The translations under genes were made by a program, and so were the position numbers. Positions 1 through 10,232 of a DNA stretch of 64,000 bases are shown in pieces. Within the stretch, counting starts at the first letter, position 1; every line of letters starts with the position of its first letter. The notes beneath the pieces are model-generated. The model had not been told where the DNA came from. It saw only the letters and a list, made by a program, of their open reading frames with translations, and did no database searches. Source of the stretch: Hyposmocoma kahamanoa (taxonomy: Eukaryota > Arthropoda > Insecta > Lepidoptera > Cosmopterigidae); contig NW_020653852.1 of the NCBI RefSeq assembly GCF_003589595.1, forward strand, positions 3,105,295-3,169,294, written 5' to 3'.

Positions 1-127
1 GACGTGACAGTTTGGTTACATTGTTCGGTTGTATGTTAGTGGGTTATTTTAAATATGGCCACGATGTAGCAGAAAGACAATAAAGCACCCTCAACTGGCT
101 AAACAAATTAAAAAATAATATGTCATT

Positions 128-401
128 CATTGACTTACAAATAAATGGACGACGGGTCTAATACACAAACCACGAAAATAATGTCCCAAGTCAACCTATT
201 TAAACGTAGTGACATGTAAAGGAATATGAAAAAGCTAAAACGTTGAATTTAAATTGTAATGTCATCGCAGTACTGTCTAATTTTGCTTGCTTCAATTCAG
301 TTGAACAAACGAAGATTAAAGCGTGAATGACGCTCTCTATACGATTTTAACGCCCTATAAGTTCGGACGCTTTTTAGCGTCCATATAATTGTAAGTCAAT
401 G
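128..401 (-). mobile_element. MITE family 1 (hAT-like), copy 1
   Basis: A 274-bp non-autonomous element with inverted ends cattgacttac / gtaagtcaatg. It is flanked by 8-bp duplications atgtcatt and atgttatt (7 of 8 match). The interior matches the copies at 30701, 30888, 43080 and 60902; this one is in the opposite orientation to those. The 8-bp target duplication, with A at position 2 and G at position 5 of the terminus, fits the hAT superfamily. It has no coding capacity. Confidence 0.85.
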
Positions 402-721
402 ATGTTATTATTTTGTTTTTCTTTTCTCGGCCTCTTGGCTGGTTTTACTACAGTTATATACCGAAATAAAAAAAAAATAGTATAGTGTATATCTGCGTTG
501 AGGATGTGTTATGATACGAATCTATAATTACGTCATCTTCTATCTGTATAATTTTTTTTTTATTTATACCATTTTGTAGAGGGTTTCTTTAAAACTCTAA
601 CAATTTGTCGTTACGGAAAAGTTGATTTAACACCTGTTGTGGAAAGGACAATAGGGATATTAACTTTTTTACTTAACATTTTTTAACCAACTTGAAAAAA
701 GGAGGAGATTTCAAATTTTTT

Positions 722-805
722 CAAGTTTCAAGTTTTTTTTTTGTATGTACCTCAGTATTGGTCCCGTTTAAATTTAACGAAAATATTAACCTCTAATTTC
801 TTTAG
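722..805 (-). repeat. Repeat family E fragment
   Basis: This piece shares a stretch resembling 'attggtcccgtttaaattt' with the family E copies at 34050, 59345 and 62585. Only a short stretch survives. The transposon class is not assigned. Confidence 0.45.
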
Positions 806-1087
806 CAAAAATAAATGCACCTGTTACAAAAACTGTAGTTGCAATTGCGGCGAAGCTGACGATATCAAATATCTGTGACCCAAATGCAAAGAGCCAGATG
901 GTATCAAATGACAGAACGGCGACACTGCGTCTGTTAACCGCACGACTTCGAATGTGTATATTACGTATACTGTATGAATGTCATAAAACAAATAAAATAC
1001 CACGTACAAGTACAATGAGAAATTTCTCTCATACTTTTATTCTTCTTTTTCTTCTTCAAGTACCTCTCCATTATAAAAGGTCGGCAG

Positions 1088-1330
1088 TCAGTTTTCCATA
1101 TCTTTCTTTGTCCAGAGCAAGCTTGAACACCACTTTCTGATGTTTCGAAGCCAGGACATTTTCCTTCTTCCCACCTTCCGCTTCCCAGTTACTTTGCCCA
1201 TCATTATGATGTACAGTAGATATCTGTCATGTCGCAGTACACGACCCAAATAGGCAACCTTCCCCTGCTTAACAGTGCGTACCAACTCAACATTCTTCGC
1301 CATACGTTTAAGGACCTCGGCATTCGTAAC
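1088..1330 (-). pseudogene. LINE reverse-transcriptase ORF2, C-terminal remnant
   Basis: The minus-strand reading frame from 1303 to 1088 contains KQGKVAYLGRVLRHDRYLL followed by MMGKVTGKRKVGRRKMSWL. This is the usual C-terminal pattern of insect non-LTR retrotransposon ORF2 (a 'K.YLGHVLR', 'G.I.GKR..GRRK.SWL' style tail of RTE/R4-like elements). The fragment is about 70 residues and lacks any polymerase motif. It is a dead 5'-truncated copy. The assignment to a non-LTR element is confident, the clade less so. Confidence 0.7.
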
Positions 1331-1386
1331 CTTGTCCGTCCAACGTCCGTTTCTTCATGAGGTGTAATCAATTCATAATGTAATTT

Positions 1387-1612
1387 TGACCACCTGCGTG
1401 GTCGAATGACTAGCACACCGGTTTTCATGGTGTCGCCACCTCTGAGATCACGGGCTCAATGTAGAAAAAGAAACTATGCTATATTGTCTCTGGGCTGTGT
1501 GTTTGTGGTACCGCCGTTAATTCCGATTTCCATAACACAAGTGCTTTACTTTCTTACTTTGGGATTGGAGCAACGTATACAATGTTGTCTAATATTATTT
1601 GACCTAGATTAA
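1387..1612 (+). mobile_element. tRNA-derived SINE, family C, copy 1
   Basis: The head reads gaccacctgcgtggtcgaat, resembling a tRNA A box. A B-box region follows that is eroded here, then a body ending near 'atgttgtctaatat'. The same unit is seen at 5156 and 44128. The RNA polymerase III promoter boxes are decayed, so the copy is probably inactive. Confidence 0.75.
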
Positions 1613-1621
1613 GTTGATGAA

Positions 1622-2180
1622 ATTTGACTAGAACTAGGCTAAATATATAAAATATATAAAATTGTTCAGTTGTACGACTTGAGCTAAATATATGAAATTA
1701 GACAGTATAGATACTTGGCTAAATGAAAGAAATTAAATTGGGTAGCACTAGGACTACGCTTCAGCAAGATTAAATAGGCGAAATTAAGTAATATTAGGTT
1801 ATAGAGTCAATTAAATGGATTAAATTGGGCAATATTCGAACTTAAGATAGATTAAACTCATTAAATTCAGTAATATTAAAAGCCTGAGGTAAATAAAGCT
1901 AAATAAATTCGTGTAATACTAGTACTTGGGTTAAATTCATTGTCATTTCCCCAGATCCTCAGTTTGTCGCATCAATTTGCTGCCAGAGTGACATTACCAT
2001 TAATACACATGGTAAAGCTCCTTAAATGTAGATTTAAAAAAAAATCTGCTGCCTATTGCAGATCGTCACTCCATCACTCTACACCACTTGGGTTATATTA
2101 AGTAAATGAAATTGGTAATACTTAGTATATGAGCTAAATTAAATTAATATAATTGCCCAAGATTAAATGAATAAAATTGG
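1622..2180. repeat. Degenerate AT-rich tandem array, block 1
   Basis: Repeating phrases of roughly 35-45 bp such as 'ggctaaat', 'aaattaaattgggtaatact' and 'aggacttgagctaaat' recur along 1622-1935 and again near 2090-2180. The part 1722-1925 is also present as a diverged direct copy at 3323-3515. No coding frame is kept. It looks like an old minisatellite next to a SINE tail. Confidence 0.55.
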
Positions 2181-2500
2181 GTCATAACAAACACGGACAG
2201 AGCTCCTTTATGGCTGCAACGTTGAAAAAGGTAACTACCAACAATGGAACATCTGATTCGGTCCATGGGTAACATTGAATCATTTTGTTACACTACTAAA
2301 CTTAACTACTAAACTAAACTTAAAATCTAACATAAACCCCCGAAGAATAATATACAGACTAATTTATGCAAGCTGAGTCTTCAGGCGGTTGTAAATCCAG
2401 AGCGGTAACATGACACCGGCTAAAAATAACCCTAACGACGTGTACACAAGTTATATATGAATGTTATAATAATATGTTATGTCTATAGATTGATTTTGTT
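2181..2500. other. Unassigned AT-rich DNA
   Basis: I see no open frame, RNA gene or recognisable repeat boundary in this stretch. Confidence 0.5.
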
Positions 2501-2504
2501 TTCT

Positions 2505-2695
2505 TATGATACCAAATACCAAATGGCGGGACGAACAAGCCGTGCATCTGCTAGCAAGCGACACACCTGTCCATAACAGGCAAAGATCTAAACGGCACTG
2601 CCACTGTGCCTGTCACCCTGATATATAAATTGACAAGTCCCATGTGCCTGTAATTTCACCAGCACCCTTCAAAACCGATACGTAATAATTTTTCC
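2505..2695 (-). mobile_element. Family A retroposon, truncated copy
   Basis: The left end is 'cttatgataccaaat' followed by 'ggcgggacgaacaag', the reverse complement of the poly(A)-side end of family A. The copy stops near 'aaaaccgatacgtaat', losing the other end. Family A full copies are about 300-350 bp, end in an A-run, and carry the phrase ctgccgccaagcagtaat. It may be a SINE or the 3' end of a LINE. Confidence 0.7.
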
Positions 2696-2765
2696 CTGGA
2701 CGATGTGAGATGGGCTATCGTTTGAATCGCACCGCACTAACAATCGAGGCTAGAAACATCATTTT

Positions 2766-3040
2766 AGTAGCAGTAGATCTGCCACCTTACCTATTTCTGC
2801 CGCCAAGCAGTAATGTCAGCATTACTGTGTTCCGGTTTTGAAGGGTAAGGGTGCTGGTGAAATTACAGGCACATGGGACTTGTTAACTTATGTCTCAGGG
2901 TGACGGGCGCAGTGGCAGTGTCCTTCAGATCTTTGCGACTTAAAGCTCTGAGTGGCAGTGCAACTGTTATGAACAGGCGTGTAGCTTAACATCAGGCGCA
3001 CGACTTGTTCGTCCCGTCACTTGATATTATAAAAAAAAAC
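2766..3040 (+). mobile_element. Family A retroposon
   Basis: A nearly complete copy from 'agtagcagtagatct' to the terminal 'gatattataaaaaaaaac'. The A-run at the 3' end shows retroposition, and the strand is defined by that tail. It faces the truncated copy at 2505-2695 tail to tail, so the pair can form a long imperfect hairpin. Confidence 0.8.
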
Positions 3041-3320
3041 ATCCGAAAATCCTCAACTTAATAAAGTGTCCGTACTCCGGCCAACGTAAGTCCGAAGCCC
3101 ATTATAGACCTCGCGAGTAATCAAGGCAATTCGTGTCCAAGAAAAAGACTCTCAGAAGGCGGGACCAAGGTGCTCTTTTTTGCGCCAAATGTTGTATTTA
3201 AATTCTTCATACCGTATCGGTGGCATATAATACTTACCATTGTGCTAAAAGCATTTGTCAATCGACTTAAGATACCTACTCGCCTATTCTTGTCTTGGGT
3301 TCGCTAGACGTACAGGAAAA
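3041..3320. other. Unassigned DNA between repeats
   Basis: Nothing recognisable was seen here. There is no open frame of note. Confidence 0.4.
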
Positions 3321-3322
3321 GA

Positions 3323-3515
3323 AAGAAATAAAATTGGGTTGCACTAGGACTTCAGCAACATTAAATATGTGAAATTCGGTAATAGTAGGTTATAAAGTCA
3401 ATAAAGTTAATTAAATTGGGCAATATCCGAACTTTGGATAGATTAAATTCATGAAATTGAGTGATATTATAAAAACCTGAGCTAAATAAAATTAATAAAC
3501 ACGTACAGGAAAAGA
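3323..3515. repeat. Degenerate AT-rich array, block 2 (direct copy of 1722-1925)
   Basis: The order of phrases 'aaattgggttgcactaggac', 'cagcaacattaaatatgtg', 'ggttataaagtcaat' and 'aaattgggcaatatccgaac' parallels block 1 step by step. It is therefore a duplicated segment and not just similar composition. Confidence 0.65.
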
Positions 3516-4120
3516 ATGGTACGACGTGGGGGGAGGCTCCTTTCGAGCACTCCATTTATAGGTATTATAACTGTGAAACAAAATAATTGTAAATGTCAGT
3601 TTTAACAAACCCGTTACAGTTTCATATAAAATATAAAATAAGAACGCAGACAGTGTACTTACTATATGATGAACATTTCTTTATTTATTATTCAAGATAA
3701 AAAAGACGCAGAAACAAAATTACAAATGTTACACGAAATTACTTTTAGTTGAAACATTTATACGATTGGGAAACCAGTGTCAATCCGTTGCCAACACAAG
3801 TGGAGATAGAACTCGAGCTGACAGTTATATCGACGTGATGATGTTAAAATTTAGACTAAAAATTATATCAGCATACAACAGAACGGCTTCAAAGTGTACT
3901 CAATGGAGGTGTTAAATAAATAGACCGTATTTTAAGTTGTTGATTGTTTGCGCCATCACAGTTCTAGTTTGGCAAGAGTTTTGGATTAGTCATTTCTCAC
4001 ATAAACTTCGCAGTTCGCAAAAGTGTTCGTACTTTTCTTGATTCCTCGACACCTGACATACGTGTTTCGGTAATGATATTGTTAAGATTTTCAACGGTAA
4101 ATGAAAACACAGCTCTGCGT
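3516..4120. other. Unassigned AT-rich DNA
   Basis: No gene, RNA or clear element boundary was seen. Confidence 0.4.
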
Positions 4121-4124
4121 TGGA

Positions 4125-4240
4125 GACACCGTGTTTTTGTTTTATGAAACCAAGGAACGGAACGAACGAGTCGTCCGCCTGGTGGTTAGCGACACGCCTG
4201 TCCAGAACAGTTGCAGTGCCACCTAAAGCTTTAAATTTAT
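4125..4240 (-). mobile_element. Family A retroposon, 3' fragment
   Basis: It starts 'ttttgttttatgaaaccaag' and runs through 'gacacgcctgtccagaacag' to 'ctaaagctttaaatt'. This is the poly(A)-proximal third of family A in reverse. Confidence 0.65.
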
Positions 4241-4659
4241 TAATTTATTTTTCATTTATTTATTCAAACTTTATTGTACCTACACAAAGTAGTACAAATG
4301 GCGGACTTGATGCCATTAGGCATTCTCTACCAGTCAACCGGAGTGCTGAGTTCAGATTATTTAATCTATAGGGGTGCATAACATGACAAATAAAACAAGA
4401 TAAATAACGCACAAATAAATAAAAAATTATAAATAACTATGATACACACAATATAAAATATACATACGACATATAACATGTGATACATAGTTATGTATAA
4501 TATAATAATTTAAATACATAAACAATCAATATATACAATGCATACAGATATAATATATATGTATATAAATGTCAGACTAATGTGAAGCAGATTGAGACTC
4601 CAACATGAAGTTGCGAACTAATACACACAGAGAAGAACTAATATATACAGAGACCATTA
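4241..4659. other. Unassigned AT-rich DNA
   Basis: Long runs of A/T with frequent 'atata' are present. I see no gene or element boundary. Confidence 0.4.
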
Positions 4660-4667
4660 TTTTGACC

Positions 4668-5151
4668 CATCGAGTATATAACCAGAAAAAGAGACGAAAT
4701 AAGGGACATATATTCCTGGTAACACATTAGCGATACAGCTCTTATAAATATCAACTCTCGTTTGCACTGAAATATAGACAGGCCAACTACTGACCTGTGT
4801 TTACGTCTCCGTATATTCCAAAAAATATTCTGTATTTATTGTAATAAAGATAATATCTCTAACAATGCCATGCCGTGTGTTCTATTCGGTGGTGTGGGAA
4901 AAACAGCAGAACATCTAATTACAAAACAAACTGAAATTTGTGGTTTTGCAATTTTCGTCCATTATAGCAAAGCTCAAGATAACTGGTCGATTTGAAGTGA
5001 AACAGTTGACGACAACTATAGACGACACCCGTCAATTGTTTCGAACTCGGGCTGGCCAATCGGAGCGCAGTTGTACAGTAATGATATGGCAGAATAGTTT
5101 TCAAACAAATTAAATGACATTTCGTCTCTATTACTGGTTATATACTCGATG
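4668..5151 (+). mobile_element. MITE family 2 (hAT-like), copy 1
   Basis: A 484-bp element with inverted ends catcgagtatataaccag and ctggttatatactcgatg. It is flanked by ttttgacc (4660-4667) and ttttgact (5152-5159), an 8-bp duplication with one mismatch. Other copies lie at 30685-31710 (reverse) and 63386-63893, with partial copies at 9815 and 60647. The terminus CATCG has A2 and G5 as in hAT elements. There is no transposase frame. Confidence 0.85.
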
Positions 5152-5155
5152 TTTT

Positions 5156-5378
5156 GACTACCTCCGTGGTCGAGTGACTCGCATACCGGTTTTCACAGAG
5201 TCGCCATCACTTAGGTCCCGGGTTCGAGCCCCGCCCCCCGGGTCAATGTAGAAAATTTAACTTTTCTATATTGTCTCGGAGTGTTTGTGGTACCGTTACT
5301 ATTTCCGATTTTTATAACACAAGTGCTTATTTTCTTACTTTGGGATCAGATCAACGTATATGATGTTGTCTAATATTT
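5156..5378 (+). mobile_element. tRNA-derived SINE, family C, copy 2
   Basis: The head 'gactacctccgtggtcgagt' (A-box-like) is followed by 'gggttcgagcccc', a good B box, and then the shared body to 'gatgttgtctaatatttct'. It directly abuts the target duplication of the MITE at 4668-5151. The tRNA-like part cannot be folded into a complete cloverleaf by eye, so it is a SINE head and not a working tRNA. Confidence 0.8.
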
Positions 5379-6135
5379 CTTTTATTTATTATCTATGGTA
5401 AAGACCAGGAGTCTTAATATACAGGGCAACTTTTGATTATAAGCAATGTGAATAAATATTAATGAAATTAAATTAACGTAATAATGAATTAATATGCTTT
5501 ATGTACAATTTTATTTTAATTTCATAATTAATTTGTACTTTAGACATTAATTAAACTGCACTTTAAACATTGTACGCCCGTAGCGGGTGGATTGTGAGGA
5601 CTGTAATTATGTTCATAAGATCTTAATGTTCACCACATTCACACAATAAATAAAGTCTATTCTATACTATTCTAACTATATTTTACTCTTTTGTTTTTTC
5701 ACAAATATTAATACTTATTTGTGAAATAAACAAATACTATTATTACTAAATTGTGACTGTATATTCGTTTGTCGCCGAGATCCTGAAAGTTATGTTACAA
5801 TTTAACTGTCAATTTGGCGTAGAATAATACTTTTGTGTAAAAAAATATAAACGAATGACGATTGTAAAACTGGCCTTAGAAAAGGTCATCATCTACTACG
5901 CGCTGTATTATTATTTTGGGAATCCTTAATCAAACAAATATTTTAATTCATTTGAAAACCAAAAAACCTCCGGTAACTTGGCGATATTTGGTTTTTAATA
6001 CTGTTAACATAAAAAAAAACTTAATAATTAAAAGCTCTTTTTACAAACGTAATTAATTCGTGTTGACGAAGAAACATTGGCAAGTCGTTTGACCAACATT
6101 GGCGAAATGTCTATAACTGGCACGGTTACTTGACG
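5379..6135. other. Unassigned AT-rich DNA
   Basis: No supported feature was seen. Confidence 0.4.
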
Positions 6136-6139
6136 CACT

Positions 6140-6440
6140 TTACTTTTTTTAAATTATAATACCAAGTAATGGCATAAACAGGTCGTGCGCCTGGTAGTAA
6201 GCGATACGCCTGTCCATAATAGTTGCAGTATCAGAGCTTTAAATCGCAAAGATCCGGGCACTGCCACTGCGTCCGTCACCCTGAGACATAAGTTGACGAG
6301 TCCCATGCGCCTGTAATTTCACCAGCACCCTTGTCCTTCTAAACCGAAACGCGGTAATGCGCACATTACTGCTTGGCGGCAGAAATAGGTAAGGTGGCAG
6401 TACTTCCCTCGACGAACTCTTTCACTAGGAGCTTTACTGC
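6140..6440 (-). mobile_element. Family A retroposon
   Basis: A nearly full copy in reverse. The degraded T-run 'tttttttaaattataatacc' comes first, then 'acaggtcgtgcgcctggtag', the phrase 'gcttggcggcagaaat' and the end 'ctttcactaggagctttact'. Confidence 0.8.
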
Positions 6441-6931
6441 AACTTGCACGTGTTACATGTATACGCTTGCGCAAGTGTGTGCCAGATAAATTAATTAGAT
6501 TTATTTATTTCGGACTATTTTGTAAAATTTATTAACTTGGATCTTTTACACAAAATAAAGTTTGGTAATTTGCAACTTTACTGCAAAATCCCGACACGCA
6601 CCTGGCCGTATCTTTTTCCGGCCATCGTCTGACCAGAAAGTAAACATGTCAACATCGTCTGGAGTTAAACATTAACTTTTGTTTATGACTGTCCGAACCC
6701 TGAATCGAGACACTGGCTCCCTGCCAGCCTCTTATCAACGTATGATAATAAATTATCTAATTTTGGACTTCATTCATATTAAACGGGATATAAAGAACGT
6801 CTCTCGAGATTATGCGCATTTGCCTTTTTAAATAATTATTGTCAACCTTAAGTTAGTTCCTTTTTCAACCGGAAATCCTAGCGCCACGAAATTGGCTTTT
6901 GCTGGCATAATTAATATGATAATAATATGAG

Positions 6932-7075
6932 ACGGATGGTTTTGCTGCCATCCTCCGAAAAAAGACAGCATCCCTGATGCGCAGAATGCGGGACAGCGCC
7001 AACAGCATCCTACAAACTGTAGCTGGTAGGATTACCTCTCCCATGTGGCAATGGTTCGTAAGGAGGGTGATTTAA
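6932..7075 (+). pseudogene. LINE ORF2 C-terminal fragment (CR1/Jockey-like)
   Basis: One frame reads TDGFAAILRKKTASLMRRMR and ends ...PMWQWFVRRVI-stop, 47 residues with no interruption. This is the C-terminus of the same kind of LINE as the fragment at 43395-44040 ('..F.AI.RKR.ASL...'). The A/T-rich stretch to about 7170 is probably its 3' tail. It is a 5'-truncated insertion with no catalytic part. Confidence 0.7.
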
Positions 7076-7450
7076 CCAATCGATGATGTACAAATATTTA
7101 CTAACACTAGTTTATAAGCTCTTTTTTTATTATTATTATTATTACTAACAAAATATGGAACTTGTTGTCCGAAATAAAAGTATTTTTTTTTATTTTTTAT
7201 TTATAATTGTAGCTAGTGTCAATGACTTGTCATCCAATTTATTCTTCTTATTTAAGAGCTAGACGCTTATCGGTGGAGTAATCGACAACCCTAACTTGGA
7301 TCTAAATATCTTCATCTAAGTCTTCTCCAGCCTTTTCCTTCAATCTTCTTTTTTAAGAACAATGTCTGACGTATTACATGCCCAATCTTTAGTCAGTGGT
7401 TCTCTATTGTCTTTAATACATAAACTTGTCTTTTCTTACATACTTATGTG

Positions 7451-7750
7451 CTTGTTGTCGTGTCCTTGCGTTTGGTTTTTCAACGACTTTTCAGCCGTAG
7501 CGCCATCTAAGAGAAATCTATGAAAATATATCATTACCCAGTTAGATACTTTTAAAGCTACCAGCCCCGGCTAGAGATGTCGCTATTTACTGTGTTTCAA
7601 TTTTTATTGAATTGATATTCAATTATTTTTTATATGAACTTACTCCACTGGTTTGTTGTAATTATTAATACAAACATTGAACACTCAGAAAAAAATCCTT
7701 AGATCCGACCGGATTAGAACCGACGTCTTCTCGCATACCGTACGTCTTCA
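7451..7750 (-). mobile_element. tRNA-derived SINE-like family D, copy 1
   Basis: It shares 'tagcgccatct', 'aagagaaatctatgaaa', 'ttgaattgatattcaatta' and a tRNA-like reverse B box in 'gattagaaccgacgtc' with copies near 21905, 51165 and 62110. The tRNA-like head lies at the right, so the element reads on the minus strand. Confidence 0.65.
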
Positions 7751-7964
7751 TTGATTTTTATTTCTCTCCAACTGATTTCCCGAAGTCCGTCACTTTATAT
7801 ACTAATCACTACTAATAATACCTATAATTTAACGGGTTTTTTATCGAGCATCGATTTTATCGATTAGCTCGATTGTACGACACAGATGTGTACAAAAAAG
7901 GCACTCTTTAAAATACCCGTTAAAATTATATTCATTATTGGACTACTCAAGTAATTAATTACTT

Positions 7965-8165
7965 TTTTTTATGATATCAAGTAACGGGACGAACAAGTTA
8001 AGTCAAGCGACACGTCAGTTGCAGTGTCCCTCAGAGCTTTAAAACATAAAGCTCCCAGGGGCACTGACACTGCGCCCGTTACCTCGAGACTTAGGTTGAT
8101 AAGCTTCACGTGCGTGCAATTTTTACTAGCACCCTTATACCCTTCAAAATCGGAACGCTGCAATG
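7965..8165 (-). mobile_element. Family A retroposon, truncated
   Basis: It begins 'tttttttatgatatcaagta' (reverse of the poly(A) end) and runs to 'ttcaaaatcggaacgctgca', where homology is lost. Confidence 0.75.
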
Positions 8166-8184
8166 GTGACTAAAGGTGACAAAT

Positions 8185-8300
8185 TGAGGGATGAACACAA
8201 ACACTTTCCGTTAACCGATTTCAATAAAACTTGGCATTTGCCAGTCTATTTAGGTTGAATTCTACAAACATTTGAGGTCGGTTTTTGTTTTTGATAAAAA
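8185..8300 (-). repeat. Repeat family E fragment
   Basis: It contains 'cactttccgttaaccgattt' and 'aaaacttggcatttgcca', shared in reverse with 16695, 59345 and 62585. Confidence 0.6.
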
Positions 8301-8815
8301 GTTATAATTATTATATTCAGAGGAAGGTATTCTTTACTCCAAGTATATTACTTGAAGCTTACCGTAACACGTAAGTTGTGTCAAAAAATTTAAAATACAA
8401 CTGGGCCTAGACACTCCCCATTTTGTGAGTCATCAAAATTAGTAAATCTCAAAATACAAATAAACATATAGTATAACGAGTTATGCAAAGTTATGATCAA
8501 ATAGTTCTTGGAAAACGGCAAACGTACAATCAACATATCAAGTTATCCTTTGTTGAACAGTTTACACTATTGCAAAAAGCCATAATAGTAAATTGCCAAT
8601 GGTTTACTTACGTGGTCACTCCCTCTTTGATGTTTTTACACCTTTGTGATTCATGGGTGGCGCTTGGGACAAATATTATGCAATGTTATTGTTAATATGA
8701 CGTGTTTATATATTTGAAAATTGCTCATTGGAAAAATCATTATAGAATGAGGACAAAGAAACCTTATTATTAACCTAGTGCGGGACTATGAGTGTGTGTG
8801 TAAATTATTATTATC
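8301..8815. other. Unassigned AT-rich DNA
   Basis: A 70-residue frame at 8483-8695 shows no recognisable features and is probably chance. Confidence 0.4.
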
Positions 8816-9760
8816 AATAAACACGGAATTGACAACCTCGGTGACCCAACGGTTTGCAATGTGGGCGCTGGATGCGGAGGTCCCTTTCAGATGCTAACGC
8901 GGCTCCGGTGATGCCGGTCTACCTTTAGGCGGACCCTTACACCATTCCCCCTTAATCATTAGGGCGACCAGCACGGAGATGCCCAGGAACATTTGGGGCA
9001 TCTACCGGCGGCCGAGGCCTGTGCAATGCAGGGGCAGCGTCTCCCAACCCTGCACCCTGCTGGCCTCCGCTGAATGGGATGGGTGATGGGTGGGACGCAG
9101 GCGGTCGGCGAAGAGCCGTCGCGTGCGTCCTATCCGCCGTCGCCGAATGGGGTCCGAGAGTGCGCTGTCTTCGCGGACCCGTTCACCCGTCTCCTTTTGC
9201 AACAACACGTCCTCGCAGAAGGAGACCATTGCCTGCTATGACCTCTCGGTTCCCAGCATGGCTCTAACTATGCTGGGTAGTGAGAGGCCTCGTCCCACCA
9301 CGTCTGCGAGATCCCGGCGCTGCTGGTTCTAGGTCGGACACATCTCCAAGGTGTGCCTCGCCGAGTCTGTAGCTGCGCCGCACTCGTGACACTCCGAAGT
9401 CACCTCCCTCCGTGCGATCTTGTGCAGGTAGTCAACAAACAGCCGTGTCCAGTGAGTACCTGCACAAGACGGTAGGTGAGGGACCCGTGCCCCCTCTTCC
9501 TCCAATCGGCCAGTAACGGGAACAGCGCCTGGACGGTGCGCTCCCAGTATCTGGTCGATTGGAGTGCCTCCTCCCATCCCGCCTGGGCGGCGGTCTTGGC
9601 GGCACTCCGTACCCTCACTAGCTTCTCTAGCGTGGGGCGCTCTCCACGTGCCCTGCACCGGTAGATCTGCTCGAGGACGGACGCCTCGCGCTCCCAGGGT
9701 GCGGATCCAGCCAGGACGCATGCCGCCGCAACTTAACCTAAACTAACCGAACCTAATCGT
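8815..9760 (-). pseudogene. R1-clade LINE ORF2 C-terminus and 3' UTR, degenerate
   Basis: Minus-strand frames encode the C-terminal part of an R1-type non-LTR retrotransposon. A segment with ALFPLLADWRKRGHGSLTYR comes first (9618-9430). A frameshift near 9430 leads to the zinc-knuckle region, which includes SECHECGAATDSARHTLEMCP. Then come DLADVVGRGLSLPSIVRAML and MVSFCEDVLLQKE. The last two segments share one frame broken by two TAG stops, at 9329-9331 and about 9239-9241, each where a tryptophan is usual. The remaining left part, including the sequence around 8845-8863, resembles an R1 3' UTR. It is GC-rich relative to its surroundings. It is dead, and the polymerase domain is absent. Confidence 0.85.
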
Positions 9761-9814
9761 GTCTTTGCGATAAACATTCAACATATCCTGAAAGAACAGA
9801 ACAATCCTTATATC

Positions 9815-10232
9815 ACTTTTAAATATCAACTCTCGTTTGCACTGAAATCAAAAATTAGAAAGCTGAAATAGTACAACGCCAAAAACTGACCTATATTCTG
9901 TATTTACTGTAATAAAGGTAATATATCTAACTATGGGGGCTTGTTCCATTCGGTGGTATGGGAAAGACAGCAAAAGATCTAATTACAAAACAAACGGAAT
10001 CACGTTTCATCGGTAATTAAATATTAAACATGTAATTTTTAAATTTTCGTCCATTATAGAAAACCTCAAGTTAAATTGATCGATTTGAAGTGAAACAATT
10101 GACGACACCCGGCAATTGTTTCGAATTCGGGCTGGCCAATCGAAGCGCAGTTGTCACAGTAATGATATGGCAGAGTAGTTGTTCAACAAATTAAATGGCA
10201 TTTAGTCTCTACTTCTGGTTATATACTCTGTG
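9815..10232 (+). mobile_element. MITE family 2, decayed copy
   Basis: The interior matches copies at 4668 and 63386 ('atatcaactctcgtttgcac', 'gggctggccaatcg'), and the right terminus survives as 'tctggttatatactctgtg'. The left terminus is missing or unrecognisable. This appears older than the other copies. Confidence 0.75.

Noticed and set aside
9329..9721. 130-residue minus ORF
   Set aside because: Only its C-terminal part is in the true R1 LINE frame. The N-terminal part is the shifted frame of the same remnant.
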